A stretch of DNA of 6,184 nucleotides from Hyphomicrobiales bacterium (GCA_025363375.1 JANYDZ010000700.1:1-6184), one strand, 5' to 3'. Shown: positions 1 to 6,184, counted from the first letter of the stretch. Notes: generated from the letters alone by a model not told the origin. A program made the numbers and translations.

Positions 1-283
1 CGAATGACCACCCGTGATAAGGGCATTTGAGCCACTTGTTCGTGGCGTAACCGCATTCGAGCTTGACGAGGCGGTGCGGGCAACGATCCCCCACAAGCCC
101 CATGCGCTGTTGCTCGTCGATGAACAGGACAAGGTCCTCGCCAAAAATTCGCACCGGCATCACCTTGCGCTCAAGCAATTGCGCCTTGGCCGCGACCGGG
201 TGCCAGTAGCGCCGCATGAGATCTCCCATGGGCGTGCCTGGACCCACGCGGGTCAGTGTTTCGTTTTGCTCCTGCGTCAGCAT
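1..283 (-). CDS. Rieske [2Fe-2S] aromatic oxygenase, alpha subunit, N-terminal part (cut by window edge)
   Basis: This is the start of a Rieske non-heme iron oxygenase, an enzyme class that uses O2 and electrons to hydroxylate or demethylate aromatic and related compounds in the cytoplasm. Translating the minus strand from the ATG at 283-281 gives 94 uninterrupted residues to the window edge. The N-terminal motif GPGTPMGDLMRRYWHPV (14-30) is typical of the phthalate 4,5-dioxygenase-like family. The Rieske cluster ligands are all present: C68-P-H70-R and C87-P-Y-H90-G-W. The mononuclear iron domain lies beyond the window, and family members are usually about 350-450 residues. An AGGAG at 295-299 lies 11 bases before the ATG. 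The gene follows the binding-protein gene by 27 bases and is probably co-transcribed with it. One oddity is that the usual small residues after CPHR (as in CPHRGA) are replaced by LVK. The family is certain; the substrate is unknown. Confidence 0.9.
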   Translation of the reverse strand, partial: MLTQEQNETLTRVGPGTPMGDLMRRYWHPVAAKAQLLERKVMPVRIFGEDLVLFIDEQQRMGLVGDRCPHRLVKLECGYATNKWLKCPYHGWSF

Positions 284-310
284 GACCGAACTATCTCCTG
301 CGCGGCGCGA

Positions 311-1291
311 TCACGAGCACCATTGCGTGTCGATGAACTGGTTCAAAGCTTCGCCGTCCTTGACCGTTTTGTTGATCTTGCTCAACATCGCAAGCATCAC
401 TTCGAAACCCTTGGACTGCACGCATCCATTTTTCGGGAACATGTTCAGTTTCGTAATGTAGATGTCGTAGCTGTGATTGGACGAGACGAGATCGGATTTC
501 GTTTCTTCCATCAGCAATTTGACCGCTTCGTCCTTGTTGGCGGGTTCGAGCAACCAGCCGATGGCGGCCGCCTGCGCCCGCATGAAGGCCTTCACCGTGG
601 CGGAATTGTTCGCCGCCCAGGAGCGCGTCACCGCCGTCACGCTGAGCGTGAGATTGGGGTAATAATCGGGATAGAAGGCGACCGCGTTGAAGCCCTGTTC
701 TATCAACACGCGGTCCTGCGGCGGAACCAGCGGCACCGCGTCGACGGCCCCGGCGATAAGCGCCGCCATGCGCTGATTGGAGTTTCCGCCGTAGCGGATG
801 TTCAGATCCTTGTCCGGGTCCAGACCGGCCTTGCGCAGAATTTCCTTTGTCGCCTCCGCGTAGACGTCGCCGGGCTCGGCGAGAGACAGCGTTTTGCCCC
901 TGAGGTCGGAGAGAGTCTTTACGGAACGCGCGGTCACCAGCGAATAAGGCGAGGGATCCGCGCCCTGGCCGATCGCGACGATATCCGCGCCCGCCTTGTC
1001 GGCGATGACGAGCTGACTTGCGTTGATGAAGCCGATCTGGATCGATCCGCCAATCAGGCTCGGGGTGATCGTTGTCGGCGATATCAGGGCATGCTCGACC
1101 TTGAGCGATTCCTTTTCATAGAACCCCTTCCGCCGCGCGATGACGTCCGGCCACTCGACCGCGGTCGTAGACACCGTGCCGCGGGTGATCACCTTCACGC
1201 CGGTGTTGCCGGTTTGCGAAGCGGCGGGTTGAGCGCCGAACGACGCCAGGGCCGCCAACACGAATAGACCCACGGATCGTCGAACCAGCAT
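311..1291 (-). CDS. ABC transporter periplasmic substrate-binding protein (NMT1/SsuA/TauA-like)
   Basis: A 326-residue secreted binding protein that would capture the imported solute in the periplasm and deliver it to the permease. Residues 1-25 look like a Sec signal peptide: MLVRR, a hydrophobic core (SVGLFVLAALASFGA) and a likely cleavage near AAS-Q. The mature part has the fold signatures of the nitrate/sulfonate/taurine and thiamine-precursor binding class: WPDVIARRKGFYEKESLKVE (47-66), IGFIN (86-90), LSDLRGKTLSLAEPGD (127-142) and the lobe-2 segment AALIAGAVDAVPL (176-188). The ATG at 1291 is preferred because it begins the signal peptide and follows GGGGGA by five A's. A TTG at 1360 in the same frame would bury the signal peptide. 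The only two cysteines, C290 and C325, could form a disulfide. Its permease and ATPase partners are probably the genes at 2723-4363, on the other side of the divergent promoter. The ligand cannot be read from the sequence. Confidence 0.9.
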   Translation of the reverse strand: MLVRRSVGLFVLAALASFGAQPAASQTGNTGVKVITRGTVSTTAVEWPDVIARRKGFYEKESLKVEHALISPTTITPSLIGGSIQIGFINASQLVIADKAGADIVAIGQGADPSPYSLVTARSVKTLSDLRGKTLSLAEPGDVYAEATKEILRKAGLDPDKDLNIRYGGNSNQRMAALIAGAVDAVPLVPPQDRVLIEQGFNAVAFYPDYYPNLTLSVTAVTRSWAANNSATVKAFMRAQAAAIGWLLEPANKDEAVKLLMEETKSDLVSSNHSYDIYITKLNMFPKNGCVQSKGFEVMLAMLSKINKTVKDGEALNQFIDTQWCS

Positions 1292-1390
1292 TTTTTCCCC
1301 CGCCTGTCCCGCCAATATTCCCCCCGCATTCTTCAGGTTGCGCGAAGGGTGGTTCGCCAAACGCTATACTCCCGTTGGAAATTTGTCACC

Positions 1391-1413
1391 TTGCGCTAGT
1401 GTTTAGCGCGCAA
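1391..1413. promoter_or_regulatory. Inverted repeat, possible operator between the divergent units
   Basis: A dyad with GCGCTA (1393-1398), a 5-base spacer and TAGCGC (1404-1409). The outer sequence extends the symmetry imperfectly: TTGCGC at 1391-1396 faces GCGCAA at 1408-1413. It sits just upstream of the candidate minus-strand -35 box and about 130 bases before the plus-strand start codon, a natural place for a regulator controlling both directions. No regulator gene is visible in the window, so neither the protein family nor the sign of regulation can be assigned. A six-base perfect arm pair in GC-rich DNA can arise by chance. Confidence 0.35.
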
Positions 1414-1533
1414 TAGAAGCGTGAAGGGGAAGCGCCAGGGCCCGCGTGACGACAAACAATCCATTGCGCGGTTGCCGCGGACTTGATGGTTCTCTCCCGC
1501 CTTTGTCTTGCCCGTTCAGAAGCGTCCGCGGAG

Positions 1534-1538
1534 TGGAG
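1534..1538 (+). promoter_or_regulatory. Ribosome binding site that decides the TTG start of the second oxygenase
   Basis: TGGAG lies seven bases before the TTG at 1546, within a longer purine-rich run (GGAGTGGAG, 1530-1538). The upstream in-frame ATG at 1486 and TTG at 1483 have no comparable purine-rich site, which favours initiation at the TTG at 1546. Confidence 0.6.
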
Positions 1539-1545
1539 TATTGCC

Positions 1546-2676
1546 TTGAACACGCGCGTTAGCGAAGCCGATCTCGTCCATACCGCTCCGGGAACCATCG
1601 CCGGACGCTATATGCGGCGTTTCTGGCATCCCGTGTATCGTTCCGAAGACCTGCAGGTCGGGCACGCCAAGCCTGTTCGCATCATGAGCTTCGATTTCAC
1701 GCTGTACCGGGGCGAGACCGGCGTGCCCCACGCGGTGGACTTTCGATGTTCCCACCGCGGCGCGCAATTGTCGATCGGCTACGTTGAGGGCGACCAAATT
1801 CGCTGCCTGTTCCACGGCTGGAAGTACGACAAGGCGGGCCAATGCGTCGAACGGCCCGGCGACCGCGGCCACGAGCGTCCGAAAACGCACATTCGCGGCT
1901 ATCCCACCGAGGAATATCTCGGGCTGATCTTCGTGTATTTCGGCGACGGCGAGCCGCCGCCGCTGCCGCGTTTCAAAGGCATGGAAATGGACGGAATCCG
2001 CGACGTGACGGTCGATGTCCTGCCGGTCAATTTTTTCTTCTCGCTGGAAAACGACGCGTCGCATTTTCCCTTCAACCACCGCGACCTCCTGCCCGAGCGC
2101 AATCTGAGCGGCATTCCCGAAGTCTGGGCTGAGGAGTCCGACTGGGGCGTCGCCTGTTTCGACAAATGGCCCAACACCGACAAAGTCGGCGTCGCGCACA
2201 AGGGAATGCCGAACGTCGGATACATCGTGCCGACGGCGATCATGCTCGCAAAGGCCGTCAAGCACGCTCTGCATGTGTCCTGGCGCGTGCCGATCGACGA
2301 TCAAAAGCACACCACTTTCCGCGTCAACCTGGCGCCCGTCACCGGGCAGGACGCCAGGGATATTCTGGCGAGCCGGTCGCCGACCTTTTATGATCGGTCG
2401 ATGATCGGCTCGCTTGGCGACGCCGTGCTCGCGGGCACGCTCCGCCTGAGCGAAATCGAGGACCGCACCCATATCGAATTCATCCAGGACTACGTGGCCC
2501 AGGTGGGACAAAGTCCCGTCTCAACGCGCGAGCATGAGCAATTGTCGCATTCCGACGCGGCTGTGGTGACCCTGCGAAGAATATGGAAACGCGAACTTCA
2601 GGCGCTGGCCGATGGCGGCGAACTCAAACAATGGCGCATGACGGAAAAAGTCGAGCCGCCCGTCAATACGATTTGA
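1546..2676 (+). CDS. Rieske [2Fe-2S] non-heme iron oxygenase, alpha subunit (phthalate 4,5-dioxygenase-like)
   Basis: A complete 376-residue cytoplasmic oxygenase expected to hydroxylate or oxidatively demethylate an aromatic-type substrate using electrons from a separate reductase. The N-terminal Rieske domain carries C68-S-H70-R-G and C87-L-F-H90-G-W-K-Y. The catalytic domain has the mononuclear iron motif E168-N-D170-A-S-H173-F-P-F-N-H178, so H173 and H178 are likely ligands and D170 the bridging acid. The C-terminal IQDYVAQ segment supplies D315 as the probable third ligand, followed by the family-typical STREHEQLSHSDAAV (326-340). The TTG at 1546 is chosen because it has a good ribosome site and because the protein then aligns without gaps to the oxygenase at 1-283. 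An ATG at 1486 would add 20 residues unlike the family. The permease gene starts 46 bases downstream, suggesting one operon. The substrate is unknown, and no reductase is encoded nearby. Confidence 0.93.
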   Translation: MNTRVSEADLVHTAPGTIAGRYMRRFWHPVYRSEDLQVGHAKPVRIMSFDFTLYRGETGVPHAVDFRCSHRGAQLSIGYVEGDQIRCLFHGWKYDKAGQCVERPGDRGHERPKTHIRGYPTEEYLGLIFVYFGDGEPPPLPRFKGMEMDGIRDVTVDVLPVNFFFSLENDASHFPFNHRDLLPERNLSGIPEVWAEESDWGVACFDKWPNTDKVGVAHKGMPNVGYIVPTAIMLAKAVKHALHVSWRVPIDDQKHTTFRVNLAPVTGQDARDILASRSPTFYDRSMIGSLGDAVLAGTLRLSEIEDRTHIEFIQDYVAQVGQSPVSTREHEQLSHSDAAVVTLRRIWKRELQALADGGELKQWRMTEKVEPPVNTI

Positions 2677-2722
2677 ACACGACAAGCGGCAAGTTGTGCG
2701 CGAACGCCGCCCAGGGAGAGAC

Positions 2723-3550
2723 ATGACCGACAAAGTTGAGGGTGTGGGCCGCGCCGCGCCGAGCCGCATGTGGCGCATGCGCGGGTTTCCCGGACCCGCG
2801 TTCCTGCGCGGCGCGTTGTCCATTGCGGCCGCCGGCGTTCTCTGGGAGCTCGCCGGCCGGTATCTCATTAAGAACCGGCTGTTCTTCACGCCTCTCTCCG
2901 CCGTTTTTTCCCGGATGGCGGAGATGTGGAGCGAGGGCACGCTGCAAACCGATATTCTCGCCAGCCTGCAGACATTCGTCGTTGGCTTTTTGCTTGGCGC
3001 CGGCGCGGCCATCCTTATTGGCGTGCTGATGGCTCTGTCCACATGGGCGCGGGACTTCCTTGATCCCTGGATATCGGCGCTCTACGCCACTCCGTTCATA
3101 GCGCTGGCGCCGCTTTTCGTGCTCTGGCTCGGGATCGGCCTCGCCGCGCACGCGGCCGTCGTTTTCATCTCGGTGTTCTTTCCGGTGCTGATCAACACCT
3201 ACAGCGGATTGGCGACAACCGACCGCGTGCTGCTGGAAGTCGCGCATTCGTTCAACGCCGGCAAGCGGCAAGTCTTCCTCAAGGTGCGCTTTCCCTCGGC
3301 CTTGCCTTTCATCATCACCGGATTGCGGCTTGGCGTGGCGCGCGGCCTCGTCGGCGTCGTCGTGGCGGAGATTTTCGGCGCCAAGGCGGGTCTTGGCTAC
3401 CGTATCGTGATTTCGGGAAACTCCTTCGACACGGCGGGCCTTTTCGTCGGCATCGTGCTGTTCGCCATCGCCGGCGTGATCAGCGTCGAGCTGTTGAAAC
3501 TCATCGAACGCTGGCTGGCGCCCTGGCGTCTGCAATCCGCGGAGGAATGA
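2723..3550 (+). CDS. ABC transporter permease (SsuC/TauC-like)
   Basis: A 275-residue inner-membrane permease of the nitrate/sulfonate/taurine importer class, near the usual family length. About six hydrophobic segments are visible, at roughly 29-46, 83-104, 115-137, 142-160, 195-220 and 238-257. The cytoplasmic coupling loop that contacts the ATPase is present: E172-V-A-H-S-F-N-A-G180, followed by FPSALP (190-195). GLGY at 223-226 is also common in the family. The ATG at 2723 is preferred over the in-frame GTG at 2696 because AGGGAGAG (2713-2720) lies just before it. The GTG would add nine residues and has no clear ribosome site. The ATPase gene begins three bases after this stop codon, with its ribosome site inside this gene, so the two are tightly coupled. 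The likely binding-protein partner is the divergent gene at 311-1291. Confidence 0.93.
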   Translation: MTDKVEGVGRAAPSRMWRMRGFPGPAFLRGALSIAAAGVLWELAGRYLIKNRLFFTPLSAVFSRMAEMWSEGTLQTDILASLQTFVVGFLLGAGAAILIGVLMALSTWARDFLDPWISALYATPFIALAPLFVLWLGIGLAAHAAVVFISVFFPVLINTYSGLATTDRVLLEVAHSFNAGKRQVFLKVRFPSALPFIITGLRLGVARGLVGVVVAEIFGAKAGLGYRIVISGNSFDTAGLFVGIVLFAIAGVISVELLKLIERWLAPWRLQSAEE

Positions 3551-3553
3551 GCG

Positions 3554-4363
3554 ATGGCCGTCAAACTTGCGACCGCGGGCCTTTCCAAAACATTCGGCAA
3601 AGGCGGTATCGAGATTGAGGCTTTGCGCGACGTCTCGCTTTCCATCGAGGAAGGCGAGTTTGTCAGCATTGTCGGCGCCTCTGGCTGCGGCAAGACGACC
3701 CTGTTGCGCATTCTGGACGGATTGATCAAGGCTTCGTCGGGGTCGGTCAGGGTCAACGGCAAGGAGGTCGTCGGTCCCGGACCCGACCGTGCGTTCGTGT
3801 TTCAACAGGACGGGTTGATGCCCTGGCGCACCGTCTACGGCAACGCGTCGTTCGGCATGGAAATTCAGGGCGCGAGCGGCGCAGCTATCCGCAAACGCGC
3901 GTCTGATTTCTTGCGGCTCGTGGGTCTGTCCGGCTTTGAAAAACTGTTTCCGCACGAGATTTCCGGCGGCATGCGCCAGCGCGTCAACATCGCGCGCGCG
4001 CTCGCGGTCGATCCGGACATCCTTCTCATGGACGAGCCCTTCGCGGCGCTTGACGCGCAAACGCGCGAGATCATGCAGGCGGAGATGACGCGCATCTGGC
4101 AGGAGACGAAGAAAACCGTCGTGTTGATCACCCACCAGATCGACGAAGCCGTTTTTCTTTCGGACCGCGTCTTCGTGTTCACCGCGCGCCCCGGACGACT
4201 CAAGGAGGAAATATTGGTGGACCTGCCGCGCCCGCGAAACCTCTCGATCAAACGCACCGTGGAATTCGTGACCATCACCGACCGGATTTGGCGGCTGATT
4301 GAGGAAGAAGTGCGCGAAGGCATTCAACGCGAGCAGGTTTCCGCCGCCGCCGGCGCGGCTTGA
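3554..4363 (+). CDS. ABC transporter ATP-binding protein (SsuB/TauB-like)
   Basis: A 269-residue cytoplasmic ATPase that would power the importer with the permease encoded just upstream. All nucleotide-binding motifs are intact: Walker A GASGCGKTT (41-49), Q-loop VFQQDGLMPW (82-91), signature ISGGMRQR (136-143), Walker B DILLMDEP (155-162), D-loop AALDA (164-168) and switch histidine H194 in LITHQIDEA. The signature reads ISGG in place of LSGG, a common tolerated variant in this class. The ATG at 3554 follows GGAGGA (3541-3546), and only three bases separate it from the permease stop, indicating translational coupling. The C-terminal tail after about residue 225 (LPRPRN and onward) is typical of the sulfonate/taurine/nitrate ATPases. 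The transported compound cannot be deduced from this subunit. Confidence 0.95.
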   Translation: MAVKLATAGLSKTFGKGGIEIEALRDVSLSIEEGEFVSIVGASGCGKTTLLRILDGLIKASSGSVRVNGKEVVGPGPDRAFVFQQDGLMPWRTVYGNASFGMEIQGASGAAIRKRASDFLRLVGLSGFEKLFPHEISGGMRQRVNIARALAVDPDILLMDEPFAALDAQTREIMQAEMTRIWQETKKTVVLITHQIDEAVFLSDRVFVFTARPGRLKEEILVDLPRPRNLSIKRTVEFVTITDRIWRLIEEEVREGIQREQVSAAAGAA

Positions 4364-4451
4364 CGCCGGGGAAAACGCCGATCCAAACCTGTCGCACAAG
4401 CGCAGGAACGCATACAGGCTTACCGACGATTGCATAATTGAAGGAAAAACA

Positions 4452-5114
4452 ATGACCCGCGCAAGCATATCCCTTGATCCGACGCTCCTTGACTACATCG
4501 TGGCGCATTGCCCGCCGGAACACCCGGTGCTGACGGAACTGCGCGAGAAAACCCGCGTCATGCCGCGCGCCAGCATGCAGGTGGCGCCCGAGCAGGGGCA
4601 TTTCCTGGCCTTCCTCGTCAAACTCTGCCAGGCGCGCAAAATTCTCGAGCTCGGCACGTTCACCGGTTATTCCTCGCTCGCGATGGCGATGGCGATGCCG
4701 CCCGAGGGCAAGCTCGTCACCTGCGACATGAGCGAAGACTGGACGAACATCGCGGCCGACGCGTGGCGGAAGGCGGGCGTGACATCCAAAATCGAATTGC
4801 GGTTGGGACCGGGACTGGCGACGCTCGCAAAGCTGGAACAGGAAGGCATGGCCTCCGCTTTCGATATCGTCTTCATCGACGCCAACAAGGAAGACTACGA
4901 CGGTTATTACGAATCCAGTTTGCGCCTCGTCAAACGCGGTGGATTGATCATCCTCGACAACATGTTCCGCGGCGGCCGCGTCGCCGATCCCGCGAGCAAG
5001 GACCCTACCGTCACAAGCATTCAGGCGTTGAACGCCAAGATCGCGCGCGACGAACGCGTGGAGCGCGTGCTGATTCCCGTCGGAGACGGCGTCATGCTCG
5101 CGCAGCGGCGATAG
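4452..5114 (+). CDS. SAM-dependent O-methyltransferase, family 3 (caffeoyl-CoA OMT-like)
   Basis: A 220-residue soluble class I methyltransferase that would move a methyl group from S-adenosylmethionine to a hydroxyl group, usually of a catechol-like compound and with a divalent metal. The SAM-binding motif is ILELGTFTGYSSLAMAMA (64-81), followed by the acidic loop VTCDMS (89-94). FDIVFIDANKEDY (137-149) provides D143 and K146, and IILDNMFRGGRV (166-177) provides D169 and N170. These match the metal and catalytic positions of bacterial catechol-type O-methyltransferases. Length is normal for the family. The ATG at 4452 follows AAGGA (4440-4444). An in-frame ATG at 4299 lies inside the ATPase gene and would add 51 unrelated residues, so it is rejected. 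The 88-base gap after the ATPase shows no convincing promoter or terminator, so the gene probably belongs to the same operon. The acceptor is unknown. Confidence 0.93.
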   Translation: MTRASISLDPTLLDYIVAHCPPEHPVLTELREKTRVMPRASMQVAPEQGHFLAFLVKLCQARKILELGTFTGYSSLAMAMAMPPEGKLVTCDMSEDWTNIAADAWRKAGVTSKIELRLGPGLATLAKLEQEGMASAFDIVFIDANKEDYDGYYESSLRLVKRGGLIILDNMFRGGRVADPASKDPTVTSIQALNAKIARDERVERVLIPVGDGVMLAQRR

Positions 5115-5123
5115 GAGTTGGCC

Positions 5124-6184
5124 ATGATCAAAGCCCCGTTCAGAGCCGATCACGTCGGCAGCCTTCTGCGGCCATCGCGGTTGAAAGCCGCCAGACTGAA
5201 AGCGGCCGGCAACGCCGCGCCGCGCGCGGAACTGACGCAAATCGAAGACGCCGCGATCGCCGAAGTCGTCGCGCTGCAGGAAAGCGCGGGATTGCAATCC
5301 GTCACGGACGGAGAATTCCGGCGCGCCATGTGGCACACGGATTTTTTGACGGGGTTCGACGGGATCGCGCTCACGCGCTCGAATTACGCCGTCAAATTTA
5401 TCGGCAAGGACGGACAAACGGCGGAAACCAATTCCATGCTGGCCGTCGTCGGCAAGGTGCGCCGCTCGAAGCCCATCATGGTGGATCATTTCCGGTTCCT
5501 CAAGAACGCGACCCGGAAGACGGCGAAGTTTTGCATGCCTTCGCCCACCTATCTGCACATGCGTGGCGGCCGCAAGCTTGTCGATCCCTCGGCGTACACG
5601 CACATGGATGAATTCTGGGCCGACGTCGCGGCGGCCTATCAGTTGGAAATTCATGACCTGGCAGAAGCGGGTTGCGAATATCTCCAGTTGGACGACGTGT
5701 CCTTCGCTTATTTGTGCGATCCCGGCATTCACGCGCAGATCGCCGCCGATGGCGAGGACCCGGCGGCGCTTCCCGCGCTTTACGTGAGGATCATCAATTC
5801 GCTCGTCGCAAAGCGCCCCGAAAACATGGCGGTGACAATCCACACGTGCCGCGGCAACCACCAGAGCATGTGGATGGCGTCCGGAGGCTATGACGCAATC
5901 GCCGAAACATTGTTCAACGGCGCCGAGGTCGATGGTTTCTTTCTGGAATTTGACACGGAGCGGGCCGGCGGTTTCGCGCCGTTGAGGTTCGTGCCCAAAG
6001 GCAAGAAAGTCGTGCTCGGACTTGTGAGTTCAAAAGAGCCGCGCGTGGAAACAAAAGACGAATTGAAACGGCGCATCGAGGCCGCCAGCGCCTACATTCC
6101 GCTGGAGCAGCTTTGCCTCAGCCCGCAGTGCGGTTTCGCCAGCACGTCCGAAGGCAATCTCGTCACCGAGGACATCGAGAAGCG
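5124..6184 (+). CDS. MetE C-terminal-domain-like methyltransferase (vitamin B12-independent methionine synthase family, short form), cut by window edge
   Basis: The first 353 residues of a single-barrel relative of the MetE catalytic domain, similar in form to Bacillus YxjG/YxjH-type proteins, lacking the N-terminal half of full-length MetE. It begins FRADHVGSLLRP (6-17), the usual family opening. Further family segments are VTDGEFRR (60-67), PSPTYLHM (139-146) and QLDDVSFAYL (188-197). The four expected zinc ligands are present: H240 and C242 in IHTCRGNH, E275 in FFLEFD and C336 in SPQCGFAS. The known family reaction is methyl transfer to homocysteine to make methionine; the methyl donor for short forms varies. 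The ATG at 5124 follows AGGAG (5113-5117), which overlaps the stop of the methyltransferase gene, so the two are translationally coupled. Probably only a few tens of residues are missing. Its role here may be SAM recycling or a different methyl transfer. Confidence 0.9.
   Translation, partial: MIKAPFRADHVGSLLRPSRLKAARLKAAGNAAPRAELTQIEDAAIAEVVALQESAGLQSVTDGEFRRAMWHTDFLTGFDGIALTRSNYAVKFIGKDGQTAETNSMLAVVGKVRRSKPIMVDHFRFLKNATRKTAKFCMPSPTYLHMRGGRKLVDPSAYTHMDEFWADVAAAYQLEIHDLAEAGCEYLQLDDVSFAYLCDPGIHAQIAADGEDPAALPALYVRIINSLVAKRPENMAVTIHTCRGNHQSMWMASGGYDAIAETLFNGAEVDGFFLEFDTERAGGFAPLRFVPKGKKVVLGLVSSKEPRVETKDELKRRIEAASAYIPLEQLCLSPQCGFASTSEGNLVTEDIEK

Larger units (their letters stand above)
1292..1545. 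promoter_or_regulatory. Divergent intergenic region carrying both operon promoters
   Basis: This 254-base gap separates the leftward binding-protein/oxygenase unit from the rightward oxygenase/transporter/methyltransferase unit, so both promoters should lie here. The part around 1360-1415 is noticeably richer in A and T than the flanking genes. The best minus-strand candidate is GTGACA (complement of 1384-1389) and TATAGC (complement of 1363-1368) with a short 15-base spacer, which would give a leader of roughly 65 bases before the ATG at 1291. On the plus strand, TATACT (1365-1370) and TTGTCA (1383-1388) resemble promoter hexamers, but neither has a good partner at normal spacing. The presence of promoters is inferred from the gene arrangement; the exact boxes are weak guesses. 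Confidence 0.5.

Noticed and set aside
14..1267. Long plus-strand open frame of 417 codons opposite the left oxygenase and binding-protein genes
   Set aside because: It is antisense to two well-supported genes, is rich in Arg, His and Asp in the way GC-rich shadow frames are, and shows no recognisable domain.
1516..2511. Minus-strand open frame of 331 codons opposite the second Rieske oxygenase
   Set aside because: The sense strand carries every Rieske and mononuclear iron ligand; the antisense frame has no recognisable motif.
4350..4369. Inverted repeat CCGGCG/CGCCGG spanning the ATPase stop codon, considered as a terminator
   Set aside because: The stem is only six base pairs and no T-run follows, so an intrinsic terminator is not supported; chance is likely in such GC-rich sequence.
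4433..4438. CATAAT just before the methyltransferase gene, considered as a -10 promoter box
   Set aside because: No -35-like hexamer lies at suitable spacing, and transcription would begin within the ribosome site.
2663..4468. Minus-strand open frame of 601 codons opposite the permease and ATPase genes
   Set aside because: The plus strand encodes intact ABC permease and ATPase motifs throughout; the antisense product is low-complexity and charged, without a domain or ribosome site.
4508..5611. Plus-strand open frame of 367 codons in another frame across the methyltransferase/MetE-like junction
   Set aside because: Its translation is dominated by arginine, typical of an out-of-frame GC-rich reading, and it overlaps two clear genes.
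4275..5861. Minus-strand open frame of 528 codons opposite the methyltransferase and MetE-like genes
   Set aside because: It is a shadow of two genes with complete catalytic motifs, and no family features are seen in its translation.

Overview
The window is GC-rich, densely coding bacterial DNA. Codon usage and gene types suggest a proteobacterium, perhaps an alphaproteobacterium, but nothing seen here fixes the genus. It reads as an accessory catabolic locus for import and oxidation of a small organic (probably aromatic) compound. There are no RNA genes, mobile elements, CRISPR arrays or long non-coding stretches.

The layout is two divergent transcription units. The minus-strand unit starts near 1291 and runs leftward. 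It encodes a secreted ABC-transporter substrate-binding protein (311-1291) and, 27 bases further on, a Rieske [2Fe-2S] oxygenase whose first 94 residues are visible before the window edge (1-283). The plus-strand unit starts at a TTG codon at 1546 and encodes five proteins: a second, complete Rieske oxygenase (1546-2676), an ABC permease (2723-3550), an ABC ATPase (3554-4363), a family-3 SAM-dependent O-methyltransferase (4452-5114), and a short MetE-type (vitamin B12-independent methionine synthase-like) protein cut by the right edge (5124-6184). The 254-base gap between the units should carry both promoters; it contains a dyad at 1391-1413 that could be an operator.

The genes suggest a working unit. 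The binding protein, permease and ATPase form one nitrate/sulfonate/taurine-class importer whose genes are split across the divergent promoter. The two Rieske enzymes would oxidise or demethylate the imported compound. Neither has a recognisable reductase or ferredoxin gene in the window, so electrons must come from elsewhere. The O-methyltransferase and MetE-like protein add a methyl-handling part: one would consume S-adenosylmethionine, and the other has all four zinc ligands expected for homocysteine methylation. This combination of two Rieske oxygenases, an importer, an O-methyltransferase and a short MetE is the most interesting aspect of the window. The substrate is not determined by the sequence.
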